Positions 25,141 to 33,219 of a stretch of DNA of 64,000 bases are shown here, piece after piece (position 1 is the stretch's first letter; the number at the start of each line of letters is the position of its first letter). Source of the DNA: Streptosporangiaceae bacterium NEAU-GS5 (GTDB taxonomy: Bacteria > Actinomycetota > Actinomycetes > Streptosporangiales > Streptosporangiaceae); NCBI GenBank assembly GCA_017592665.1, contig JAGFNW010000020.1, positions 62,001 through 126,000 of the forward strand. Direction: 5' to 3'. A program made the position numbers and the translations under genes. The notes under the pieces are model-generated. The model was not told the origin of the DNA. It ran no database searches and saw only the letters and a list, made by a program, of their open reading frames with translations.

Positions 25141-25161
25141 AGTTAGGAAACTTTCCTAACT
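25141..25161. promoter_or_regulatory. perfect 10-bp inverted-repeat operator (ROK type)
   Basis: AGTTAGGAAA and TTTCCTAACT form a perfect inverted repeat around a single central C. It lies just after the -10 element and 23 bp before the ROK start codon. TTAGGAAA-type dyads are typical targets of actinobacterial ROK/NagC/XylR regulators. Autoregulation and control of the whole operon are expected. Confidence 0.75.
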
Positions 25162-25184
25162 CCTTTGAGAAGGACAGAACCCCT

Positions 25185-26405
25185 GTGACACAACCCATCC
25201 CGGGAACACCGAGCCTGCTGCGGGCCATCAACGACCGCGCCGCGCTCATGGTCCTGCTGGAGCGGGGGCCGCTGACCCGGCCGGAACTGGGCGCACTCAC
25301 CGGCCTGTCCAAGCCCACCGCCTCCCAGCTGCTGGCCCGGCTGCAGGACGCCGGGCTCGTGGTCCTCGACGGAATCCGCGAGGGCCTGCCCGGCCGTACG
25401 GCCGAGCTCTACCGCATCAACGCCGCGGCCGCGCACGTGGCCGCGCTCGACGTCACCCCGGCCCGGATCGAGGTGGCGCTGGCCGACATCACCGGCACGG
25501 TCGTGGCCGAGCACCGCCTGACCACCCCGGGCCGCGCCGCCGGCGACGTCGTCGAACGCGTACGTGAGGCCCTGGCCGGCGCGTGCCGGGAAACCCAGGA
25601 CCACTGCCCGGTGGACCCGGCCGCGCTGCGCCGCGTGGTGATCGGCATCGGCGGCGCGATCGACCCCGGCTCGGGCCGTCTCGGCTACGCCGCGCACATC
25701 CCCGGCTGGCACATCCCCGACCTGGTGGGGACCCTGCGCGACGGCCTCGGCGTGCCGGTCGACGTGGAGAACGACGTCAACCTGGTCGCGCAGGCCGAGC
25801 AAGTCCGCGGCGCCGCGCACGGGCACCACGACTACGTGCTGCTGTGGGCCGACGAGGGCATCGGCTCGGCCCTCGTGCTCGGCGGGCGGCTGCACCGGGG
25901 CGCGACCGGCGGCGCGGGCGAGGTCGGCTACATGCCGACCATGGGCGCGCCCACCGCGCGCGAGGTCGGCAAGCGCGCCGACCACGGCTTCCAGGCCCTC
26001 GCCGGCGGCCCGGCCGTGCTGCGCATCATCCGCGCGCACGGCCTCCGCGGCGCGACGCCCGCGGGTGCCGTACAGGCCGCCGTGCGGGCCGCGGAGAACG
26101 GCGGGCGGCTGGCCGGGCCGGCGGGCGAGGCGCTGCGCGAGATCGCCTCCCGGCTGGCGCTCGGGCTCGCGGCGATCACCTCGGTCGTGGACCCCGAGAT
26201 CGTCGTGCTGTCCGGCGGCACCCTGCTGGCCGGCGGCGAGACCCTGCGCGCCCTGGTCGAACACGAACTTCACCAGCTCACCATCCCGCGGCCCCCGCTG
26301 CGGCTGTCCACCGTCGAAGGCAACCCCGTCCTCGCCGGCGCCCTCGACCTCGCCCTCGACGTCACCCGGGACGAGGTTTTCAGCTCCACCGTCACCACCT
26401 CCTAG
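25185..26405 (+). CDS. ROK-family transcriptional repressor
   Basis: A 406-residue ROK protein: N-terminal winged HTH (about 1-75, with LGALTGLSKPTASQLLARL) and a C-terminal sugar-kinase-like domain. The zinc motif CxCGxxGC and its preceding His, present in ROK kinases, are absent; the equivalent stretch reads GYMPTMGAPTAREVG. It is therefore probably a pure regulator with altered sugar binding. The GTG start follows GAAGGA. It is the first gene of the ABC-GH4-kinase operon and has its own palindromic operator. Confidence 0.93.
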   Translation: MTQPIPGTPSLLRAINDRAALMVLLERGPLTRPELGALTGLSKPTASQLLARLQDAGLVVLDGIREGLPGRTAELYRINAAAAHVAALDVTPARIEVALADITGTVVAEHRLTTPGRAAGDVVERVREALAGACRETQDHCPVDPAALRRVVIGIGGAIDPGSGRLGYAAHIPGWHIPDLVGTLRDGLGVPVDVENDVNLVAQAEQVRGAAHGHHDYVLLWADEGIGSALVLGGRLHRGATGGAGEVGYMPTMGAPTAREVGKRADHGFQALAGGPAVLRIIRAHGLRGATPAGAVQAAVRAAENGGRLAGPAGEALREIASRLALGLAAITSVVDPEIVVLSGGTLLAGGETLRALVEHELHQLTIPRPPLRLSTVEGNPVLAGALDLALDVTRDEVFSSTVTTS

Positions 26406-26417
26406 GAGGCAACCCCC

Positions 26418-27743
26418 GTGAAACGAGTCGTGACAGCCCTCGCGGCGCTGGCGCTCGCCGCCACCGCGTGCACCGCGGGCAACCAGGCCGCTCCCCCACC
26501 GAAGATCGAGCCCAGCGCGACCAGCCACGAGCCGGTGACCATCCAGTTCTGGCATGGGTTCAGCGCCGACAACGAGCTGAAGGCGTTCGCGGACACCCTG
26601 GCCGGCTTCAAGCAGAAATTCCCCTGGATCACCGTCAAGACGACCAAGGCCGTTCAGGACGACCAGATCCTGCAGGCCGTGCGCGGCGGCAACCCGCCGG
26701 ACGTGGCCCTGTCGTTCACGACCGACAGCGTGGCCGAGTTCTGCAAGGCCAACATCTTCCAGGACCTCAACCCCTACCTGGCCGCCTCCAAGATCGACGC
26801 CACGACGCTGTTCCCCAAGGTCATCGACCAGTACACGCAATACGCCGGCAAGCGCTGCGTGATGCCGATGCTCGCCGACGCGTACGGGCTCTACTACAAC
26901 AAGAAGCTCATGCAGGGCAACCCGCCGCCGAAGACGCTGAGCGAGCTGACCGAGCTGACCAAGAAGCTCACCGTGCGCGACGCGTCCGGCAACATCAAGG
27001 TGGCCGGCTTCGTGCCGAGCAGCCAGATGTACGAGAACGCGCCGATCCACACGAGCGTGATGGTCGGCGCCAAGTGGACCAACCCGGACGGCACCTCGGC
27101 CGTCGCCGGCGACCCGCAGTGGAAGAAGCTGATGACCTGGCAGAAGGACCTGGTCGACTGGTTCGGCTACGACAAGCTCGAGAAGTTCCGCAAGGGCTTC
27201 GGCGACGAGTGGTCGGCCGACAACCCCTTCGAGAAGGGCAAGGTCGCGATGGCCGTCGACGGCGAGTGGCGGACCGCCATGATCGCCGCGGACGTGCCCG
27301 ACCTCGACTACGGCACCGCCCCCATGCCGGTCGCCGACGACCAGGCCGACCGCTACGGCGCCGGATTCATCGCCGGCACGGTCATCGGCATCCCGCGCGG
27401 CGCGGCGCACCCCGAGGCGGCCTGGGAGCTGGTCAAATACCTCACCACGGACACCGGCTCGCTGGTCACCCTGTCGAACGCCATCCGCAACGTGCCGAGC
27501 ACGCTGCCGGCGCTCCAGTCGCCCGACCTGAAGATCGACGACCACTTCAAGACGTTCCTCGACATCTTCGCCAACCCCAACAGCGTCACGCTGCCGGCCC
27601 ACATCAACTCGGTCTTCAACCAGCAGACCCTGCAGGAGGCCCAGATCAAGTGGGAGTCGGGCCGCGCGCCCAGCCTGGACGGCGTGCTCGCCGACGTGGA
27701 CAAGAAGATCAACGACAAGCTGAAGCTGACCGCGGGCGGCTGA
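26418..27743 (+). CDS. sugar ABC transporter substrate-binding lipoprotein
   Basis: A 441-residue family 1 extracellular solute-binding protein. The N-terminus is a lipoprotein signal with lipobox LAATAC and Cys18, so Lgt, Lsp and the nearby lnt product would process it. Mature sequence starts with the typical VTIQFWHGFSADNELKAFAD strand. It should bind an oligosaccharide or glycoside. The GTG start lies 12 bp after the ROK stop. It forms an importer with the next two permeases; no ATPase gene is present, so a shared MsiK-type ATPase is likely. Confidence 0.92.
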   Translation: MKRVVTALAALALAATACTAGNQAAPPPKIEPSATSHEPVTIQFWHGFSADNELKAFADTLAGFKQKFPWITVKTTKAVQDDQILQAVRGGNPPDVALSFTTDSVAEFCKANIFQDLNPYLAASKIDATTLFPKVIDQYTQYAGKRCVMPMLADAYGLYYNKKLMQGNPPPKTLSELTELTKKLTVRDASGNIKVAGFVPSSQMYENAPIHTSVMVGAKWTNPDGTSAVAGDPQWKKLMTWQKDLVDWFGYDKLEKFRKGFGDEWSADNPFEKGKVAMAVDGEWRTAMIAADVPDLDYGTAPMPVADDQADRYGAGFIAGTVIGIPRGAAHPEAAWELVKYLTTDTGSLVTLSNAIRNVPSTLPALQSPDLKIDDHFKTFLDIFANPNSVTLPAHINSVFNQQTLQEAQIKWESGRAPSLDGVLADVDKKINDKLKLTAGG

Positions 27744-27759
27744 CCCGAATGGCGACACG

Positions 27760-28698
27760 ATGGTAACGATGGCGTTCCGGCGCAGAGCACAGCGCCGGAA
27801 CAACCTCAGAGCCCTGCTCTACCTGTCCCCCTGGCTCGTCGGATTCTCGATCTTCTTCGCGTACCCGCTGATCTCCACGGTCTACTTCTCCTTCCAGCGA
27901 TATGACCTGTTCACGCTGGAGCCGGTGGGCCTGCTCAACTACCGGTACTTCTTCAAGGACGACGCCACCTGGACCTCGATCAAGAACACGCTGTGGCTGG
28001 TCGCGGTCATGGTCCCGCTGCGGGTGCTGTTCGGCCTCGGCGTGGCGCAGCTGGTCACCCGGCTGAAGGCGGGCGCCGGCGTGTTCCGGACGATCTTCTA
28101 CCTGCCGTCCCTGGTGCCCTTGGTGGCCGGCACGCTCGGGTTCGTCTACCTGCTGAACCCGTCGACCGGCCCGGTCCAGTCGATCCTCGGCGCGGTGGGG
28201 ATCCAGTCGCCCGACTGGTTCGGCGACCCGGCCTGGTCGAAGTGGGGCCTGACCCTGCTCGCGCTGTGGTCGATCGGCGACCTGATGGTCATCTTCATGG
28301 CCTCCCTGCTCGACGTGCCGCGTCAGCTGTACGAGGCGGCGGCCATCGACGGGGCGAGCGCGTGGCAGCAGTTCTTCCGGATCACGCTGCCGGTGGTGCG
28401 GCCGGTCATCATGTTCGCCGCGGTCACCGGCGTGATCCAGACCCTGCAGTACTTCACGCAGGCCATGGTGGCCGCCCGGGTGGCCTCCGGCGCGACCGAC
28501 TCGGCCGGCTCGGTGTTCACCCCCGGCTACCCCGACCAGTCCACGCTCACCTTTCCTGAGCTGTTGTTCGAGCAGGGCTTCCGGGACTTCGCGATGGGCT
28601 ACGCCTGCGTGCTCGCGCTGGTGCTGTTCGTGGTGTCGATGGTGTTCACCGTGATCCTGCTGCGCCAGTTCCGCGGCTTCGCCGAGGAGGAAGCATGA
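27760..28698 (+). CDS. sugar ABC transporter permease (MalF type)
   Basis: A 312-residue CUT1-family inner-membrane permease with six main helices. The EAA loop that contacts the ATPase is visible as YEAAAIDGASAWQQFFRITL (191-210). The N-terminal RRRAQRRNNLRALLYLSPWL is the usual basic lead before helix 1. It overlaps the following permease gene by 4 bp. Confidence 0.93.
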   Translation: MVTMAFRRRAQRRNNLRALLYLSPWLVGFSIFFAYPLISTVYFSFQRYDLFTLEPVGLLNYRYFFKDDATWTSIKNTLWLVAVMVPLRVLFGLGVAQLVTRLKAGAGVFRTIFYLPSLVPLVAGTLGFVYLLNPSTGPVQSILGAVGIQSPDWFGDPAWSKWGLTLLALWSIGDLMVIFMASLLDVPRQLYEAAAIDGASAWQQFFRITLPVVRPVIMFAAVTGVIQTLQYFTQAMVAARVASGATDSAGSVFTPGYPDQSTLTFPELLFEQGFRDFAMGYACVLALVLFVVSMVFTVILLRQFRGFAEEEA

Positions 28699-29579
28699 CC
28701 GTCACCTTGGCCCCGCAGGTCTCCGCGCCGCGTAAGACGGCGACGGCGCGGCGCACCCGCGGGCGCGCGTTCCTCTACTGGGTGGCCAAGCACGCGGTCG
28801 CGATCGCGCTCGGCATCATGTTCGTCGGCCCGCTGGTGTTCATCTTCCTGACCGCCGTCATGAGCGACCGGCAGGCCCTCACCGCCAACCTGTGGCCGAC
28901 GTCGTGGCACTGGGAGAACTTCAGCAAGATCTTCACCAACGGCGAGCTGCTGACCTGGATCTACAACACCGTGCTGTACTCGGTGCTCGGCACCGCGCTG
29001 ATGCTGGTGTCGTCGATCCCGGTGGCGTACGCCCTGGCGCGGTTCAGGTTCCGCGGCAGGAAGCTGGCGTTCTTGCTGGTCATCACCACGATGATGCTGC
29101 CGCCTCAGGTGGTGGCGGTGCCCATTTACATCATCTGGGCCCGTTTCCACCTGACCGGCACGCTATGGCCGCTGATCATCCCGATGCTCTTCGGGGACGC
29201 GTTCTCGATCTTCCTGCTCCGCCAGTTCCTGGTGACCATCCCGCGCGAGTACTCCGACGCGGCCAAGGTCGACGGCTGCGGGGAGTTCCGCACGCTGATG
29301 CGGGTCGTGCTGCCGATGGCCCGCCCGGCCATCGCCGCCGTGGCGCTGTTCCAGTTCTTCTACTGCTGGAACGACTACTACGGCCCTCTGCTGTACGTGG
29401 GCACCACGCCGGACAACTGGACGCTGTCGGTGGGGCTGGCCACCTTCCGCGCGGTCCACCGCGTCCAGTGGAACCTCACGATGGCGGCCACGGTGCTCGC
29501 CATGGCGCCGGTCATAATCGTGTTCTTCTTCGCCCAGAGGGTCTTCATCGAGGGCGTCAAACTGACAGGAGTGAAATGA
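28695..29579 (+). CDS. sugar ABC transporter permease (MalG type)
   Basis: A 294-residue CUT1-family permease with six helices. The EAA loop reads YSDAAKVDGCGEFRTLMRVV, and the late motif FFYCWNDYYGPL matches the MalG-type FxxxWNxF signature. It pairs with the MalF-type permease. Both ends overlap neighbours by 4 bp, so it is translationally coupled to the GH4 glycosidase gene. Confidence 0.93.
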   Translation: MTVTLAPQVSAPRKTATARRTRGRAFLYWVAKHAVAIALGIMFVGPLVFIFLTAVMSDRQALTANLWPTSWHWENFSKIFTNGELLTWIYNTVLYSVLGTALMLVSSIPVAYALARFRFRGRKLAFLLVITTMMLPPQVVAVPIYIIWARFHLTGTLWPLIIPMLFGDAFSIFLLRQFLVTIPREYSDAAKVDGCGEFRTLMRVVLPMARPAIAAVALFQFFYCWNDYYGPLLYVGTTPDNWTLSVGLATFRAVHRVQWNLTMAATVLAMAPVIIVFFFAQRVFIEGVKLTGVK

Positions 29580-30835
29580 GACTCGCCGTTGTCGGGGGCG
29601 GCTCCACCTACACGCCGGAGCTGATCGACGGGTTCGCGCGGCTGAGCGGCGAGCTACCCATTTCGGAGATCACCCTGGTGGATCCGGACGAGCACCGCCT
29701 CGCCCTGGTCGCCGCGATGGCCAGGCGCATGCTCGCCCGGTCCGGCCATCCGGCCGTGGTGAGCACCGCCACCAAGGTGGAGGACGGCGTCGCGGGCGCC
29801 GCCGCCGTCCTGCTCCAGCTGCGGGTCGGCGGCCAGGCCGCCCGCAACGTCGACGAGACCCTGCCGCTCCAGTGCGGCTGCGTCGGCCAGGAGACCACGG
29901 GGGCGGGCGGCCTGGCCAAGGCGCTCCGCACGGTCCCGGTCGTGCTCGACATCGCCGAGCGCGTACGGGCCCTGGCGCCCGACGCGTGGATCGTCGACTT
30001 CACCAACCCGGTCGGCATCGTCACCCGCGCCCTGCTGGACGCCGGGCACCGCGCGATCGGCCTGTGCAACGTGGCGATCGGCTTCCAGCGCCGCATCGCC
30101 GCCGAGCTCGGTGTGGAGCCCGGCCGGATCCAGCTCGGGCACGTCGGGCTCAACCACCTGACCTGGGAGCGGTCGGTGCTGCTCGACGGCGAGGACGTGC
30201 TGCCGCGCATCCTCGCGAGCGACCAGGCGCAGGAGATGGCCGACGGGCTCGGCCTGCCGGTCGCGCTGCTGCGCCATCTCGGCGCCATCCCCTCCTACTA
30301 TTTGCGCTACTTCTACCTGCATGATCAGGTCGTGGAGGAAGAGAAGAACAAGCCTTCCCGCGCGGCCGAGGTGGCCGAGGTCGAGCGGCAACTGCTGGAG
30401 CTGTACGCCGACCCGGCCGTCGACACCAAGCCCGAGCTGCTGGAAAAACGCGGCGGCGCGTTCTACTCGGAGGCGGCGGTGGCGCTCATCGCCTCCCTGC
30501 TGAACGACCGCGGCGACGTGCAGGTGGTCAACACGCGCAACAACGGCACCCTGCCGTTCCTCGGCGACGACGCGGTGATCGAGGTCCCGGCGACGGTCGG
30601 CGCGCACGGCGCCACCCCGCTGCCGGTCGATCCGGTCGAACCCCTCTATCGGGGGCTGATCGCGCACGTGTCGGCGTACGAGGAGCTGGCCCTGGACGCG
30701 GCGCTGCGCGGCGGCGAGACGCGGGTCCGCGACGCCCTGCTGGCCAATCCGCTGATCGGCCAGGTGCCCGTGTCCGACGAACTCGCCCGGCTTCTCGTCG
30801 ACGCCAATCGCCCCTTCCTCGGGTGGGCTCAGTGA
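29576..30835 (+). CDS. GH4 family 6-phospho-glycosidase
   Basis: A 419-residue glycoside hydrolase family 4 enzyme, which uses NAD+ and a divalent metal to cleave glycosides by a redox-elimination route. NAD motif GGGSTYTPEL spans 7-16. Metal-site residues are in LCNVAIGF (Cys164) and GLNHLTW (His194); NPVG (144-147) is also present. Most relatives act on 6-phospho-beta-glucosides or chitobiose 6-phosphate. Here the sugar enters through an ABC importer rather than a PTS, so the adjacent kinase may supply the phosphate. Confidence 0.92.
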   Translation: MRLAVVGGGSTYTPELIDGFARLSGELPISEITLVDPDEHRLALVAAMARRMLARSGHPAVVSTATKVEDGVAGAAAVLLQLRVGGQAARNVDETLPLQCGCVGQETTGAGGLAKALRTVPVVLDIAERVRALAPDAWIVDFTNPVGIVTRALLDAGHRAIGLCNVAIGFQRRIAAELGVEPGRIQLGHVGLNHLTWERSVLLDGEDVLPRILASDQAQEMADGLGLPVALLRHLGAIPSYYLRYFYLHDQVVEEEKNKPSRAAEVAEVERQLLELYADPAVDTKPELLEKRGGAFYSEAAVALIASLLNDRGDVQVVNTRNNGTLPFLGDDAVIEVPATVGAHGATPLPVDPVEPLYRGLIAHVSAYEELALDAALRGGETRVRDALLANPLIGQVPVSDELARLLVDANRPFLGWAQ

Positions 30836-31803
30836 GGACCGTTCTGGCCGTCGACGGAGGGAACAGCAAGACCGACGTCGCGCTGGTGGGCGAGGACGGG
30901 ACCGTGCTCGCGCTCGGGCGCGGCCCGGCGTTCGTCCCCCAGAGCGCGGGCGTCGCCGCGGCCATCGACGTGATCGGCGAGACCGTGCGGCAGGCGCTGC
31001 CCCGCGCGGGCCTGCCGTACGCCGACCACATCGCCGCCTATGTGGCGGGGGCCGACCTGCCGATCGAGGAGGAGCGGCTGCGCGATGAGCTGCTGCGGCG
31101 CGGCTACGGTCGCAGCGTGGTCGTGGGCAACGACACCTTTGCGCTGCTCCGCGCCGGCGCGAGCGTGCCGTGGGGCGTCGCGGTGGTGTGCGGCGCCGGC
31201 ATCAACGCCGTCGGCGTCGCGCCGTCGGGCAAGGTGGCGCGCTTCCCGGCGCTCGGCCGGCTCAGCGGCGACTGGGGCGGCGGCTACGGGCTCGGCGAGG
31301 AGACGCTGTGGCACGCCGTGCGCGCCGAGGACGGGCGCGGCCCGGAAACGATCCTGGTCGAGGTGGTCCGCAAGGTCTTCGGCACGGCCACCGTCGAGGA
31401 GGCGGTGATCGCCCTGCACTTCGGCGAGCAGCCGCTCGACCTGCTGCACGCGCTCGCGCCGCCGCTGCTGGCCGCCGCGCCGGACGACGCGATCGCCCGG
31501 TCGCTGGTGGAGCGGCTCGCCGACGAGATCGCGGTGCTGGGCACGGTCGCCATCCGCCGGCTCGGCCTGCTGGACACGCCGTGCGAGGTGGTGCTCGGCG
31601 GCGGCGTCATGACCGCGCGCGACCCGCTGCTGACGAGCCTGGTGGCCGAGCGATACGCGCGCGACGCCCCGGAGGCCAAGCTGCTGATCGTGGACGTGCC
31701 GCCGATCGTGGGGGCCGCCCTGCTCGGCCTCGACCGGCTCGGGGCGCCGCCCGAGGCCTACGAGCGGGTGCGCGAGCACTTCCTCGACCCGGTCGTCACG
31801 TGA
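30832..31803 (+). CDS. BadF/BadG-type sugar kinase (N-acetylglucosamine kinase-like)
   Basis: A 323-residue ASKHA-fold kinase of the BadF/BadG/BcrA/BcrD group, which includes N-acetylglucosamine kinase. It has the phosphate-1 loop VDGGNSKTD near the start, VCGAGINAVGV (phosphate 2) and the GRLSGDWGGGYGLGEETLW segment typical of this group. The GTG overlaps the GH4 stop (GTGA). It ends the operon. It probably phosphorylates the imported sugar or the product released by the GH4 enzyme; amino-sugar use is an inference. Confidence 0.87.
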   Translation: MRTVLAVDGGNSKTDVALVGEDGTVLALGRGPAFVPQSAGVAAAIDVIGETVRQALPRAGLPYADHIAAYVAGADLPIEEERLRDELLRRGYGRSVVVGNDTFALLRAGASVPWGVAVVCGAGINAVGVAPSGKVARFPALGRLSGDWGGGYGLGEETLWHAVRAEDGRGPETILVEVVRKVFGTATVEEAVIALHFGEQPLDLLHALAPPLLAAAPDDAIARSLVERLADEIAVLGTVAIRRLGLLDTPCEVVLGGGVMTARDPLLTSLVAERYARDAPEAKLLIVDVPPIVGAALLGLDRLGAPPEAYERVREHFLDPVVT

Positions 31804-31807
31804 GGGC

Positions 31808-32248
31808 TCAGGGGACGGGCGCCCGGTAGTCGTAGGGGGTGCTCAGCACGATCGTGGTGCGGGTGGACACGTTGGCGGAGGCGCGGATCTGCTGCAGCAG
31901 TTCTTCCAGGGCGAGCGGGGTGGCGACCCGCACCTTGAGAATGTAGCTCTCGTCTCCGGCGACGCTGTGGCACGACTCGATGGCGCTCAGATGGGACAGC
32001 CGCTGGGGAGCGTCGTCGGGCGCGCTGGGATCGATCGGCTTGATCGACACGAACGCGGTCAGCGGCAGGCCGATCTCGTCGTAGTCGACCAGCGCCGCGT
32101 AGCCGCGAATGACGCCGCGCTTTTCCAGCCGGCGGACCCGCTGGTGCACGGCCGACACCGAAAGCCCGGTCTCTTTGGCCAGGTCGGTGAAGCTCATCCG
32201 CCCGTCGGCGGCCAGCAGCGCGACGATCCGGCGATCGATCTCCTCCAC
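31808..32248 (-). CDS. Lrp/AsnC-family regulator
   Basis: A regulator of about 146 residues. It has the N-terminal HTH (DRRIVALLAADGRMSFTDLA; then LSVSAVHQRVRRLEKRGVI) and the C-terminal RAM ligand domain (HSVAGDESYILKVRV). Lrp-type proteins respond to amino acids. The start is uncertain: GTG at 32248 puts the HTH at the usual distance from the N-terminus, while codons at 32293-32299 add 15-17 basic residues. It converges with the sugar kinase gene, 4 bp apart. Confidence 0.88.
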   Translation of the reverse strand: MEEIDRRIVALLAADGRMSFTDLAKETGLSVSAVHQRVRRLEKRGVIRGYAALVDYDEIGLPLTAFVSIKPIDPSAPDDAPQRLSHLSAIESCHSVAGDESYILKVRVATPLALEELLQQIRASANVSTRTTIVLSTPYDYRAPVP

Positions 32249-32303
32249 CCTGGAAACGGTAGCGCCGCGGCGCACCACTCCGGACCGCCGCATGGTCACG
32301 GGG

Positions 32304-33219
32304 TTATGTCACTATTCGCTTCCGAGGTTTGAGGCACGGCTGGGCCGCGCTGTCGCCCTTGAACCAGAGCCGGCCCCAGTCGCCGTTGCCGGCCAGGCGG
32401 GTGAGGGCCGACTGGTTGAAGGACCCCTTGGTGCTGGCGTTGCCGAGGCCGCCCACCGACTTCCACCGGCCGTCCTTGACCTGCGGCTGAAGCTTGCCGC
32501 CCGAGGTCCCGTGCGGATCGTTGCCGGCGTACAGGGTGCCTTTGAACGTGATCCGCACCCCGCTGTTGCCGGAGGTGGCGTTCAGCCGGTCGGGGCTGAA
32601 AACGATGGTGCTCGGCGTGTTGGACTGGCCGGCGCCGGATTGGGCCTCGGCGCTTCTGGCTCCGCTAGCCAAGGTGATCTCCTTCGAACTCGGCGCGCCA
32701 CGAGCCCGGCGCCGCCACATGGTCGACATGGGTGAAGCGGCCCTGCTTGTCGGTCCACACGACGGCCACCTCCATCCACGCCAGCGAGTCGGCGGGGCGG
32801 AACTGGATCGCGACCGGGCGGCCGCGCAGCGGCTCACCGTCGTCCATGGTCAGGACGCCGGTGACCGTCTGGGTTATCTCGGTGGCCACGGCGAACTCCA
32901 GGTGTGCCCCGGGCTGCGCGCCGGGGGTCTCGACCTGTACGGCCAGGGCCGACTTGTCGCCGCCGCCTTCGACGACGATCCGGTGGGGGCCGGGCGTGCC
33001 GAAGGTGTGGCGTGCCGTCCAGAGCAGCTCGAGCCGGCCGTCGCCCGACTGGCTCAGCTCCAGCGGCTCGGCGCGGCCGGTGGCGTCGACCACGGCGCCG
33101 ATCAGCCGGGGCACGCCGACGGTGACCACGCTGATCCGCGCCGGCCGGCCCGCGAACACGGGGAACGGCTCGACCTGGATGTCGTCGATCGAGCCCTCGC
33201 CGTCCAGAATCTCCGTCAT
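32304..33219 (-). pseudogene. frameshifted Ig-like two-domain gene
   Basis: Two frames together encode one protein. The first starts MTEILDGEGSIDDIQVEPFP and ends at a stop (32665) after WRAEFEGDHLG. The second resumes as LASGARSAEAQSGAG and runs to 32304. Removing one G near 32668-32670 joins them (EGDHLASGARS). The total length, 916 bp, is one base over a multiple of three, as expected. The first part is an Ig-like domain ending in GRFTHVDHVAAPGSWRAEF; the second is another. The ATG directly abuts the kinase stop (TAAATG). A sequencing error or programmed shift cannot be excluded. Confidence 0.7.

Noticed and set aside
25032-25184. Rifampicin-associated element upstream of the HelD/HelR-type gene
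   Set aside because: I looked for the 19-bp GGGGCTTGCxGCAAGxCCC-type inverted repeat and saw no acceptable match.
25143-27803. Minus-strand open frame of about 886 codons
   Set aside because: Antisense to the ROK and substrate-binding protein genes; no motif and biased composition.
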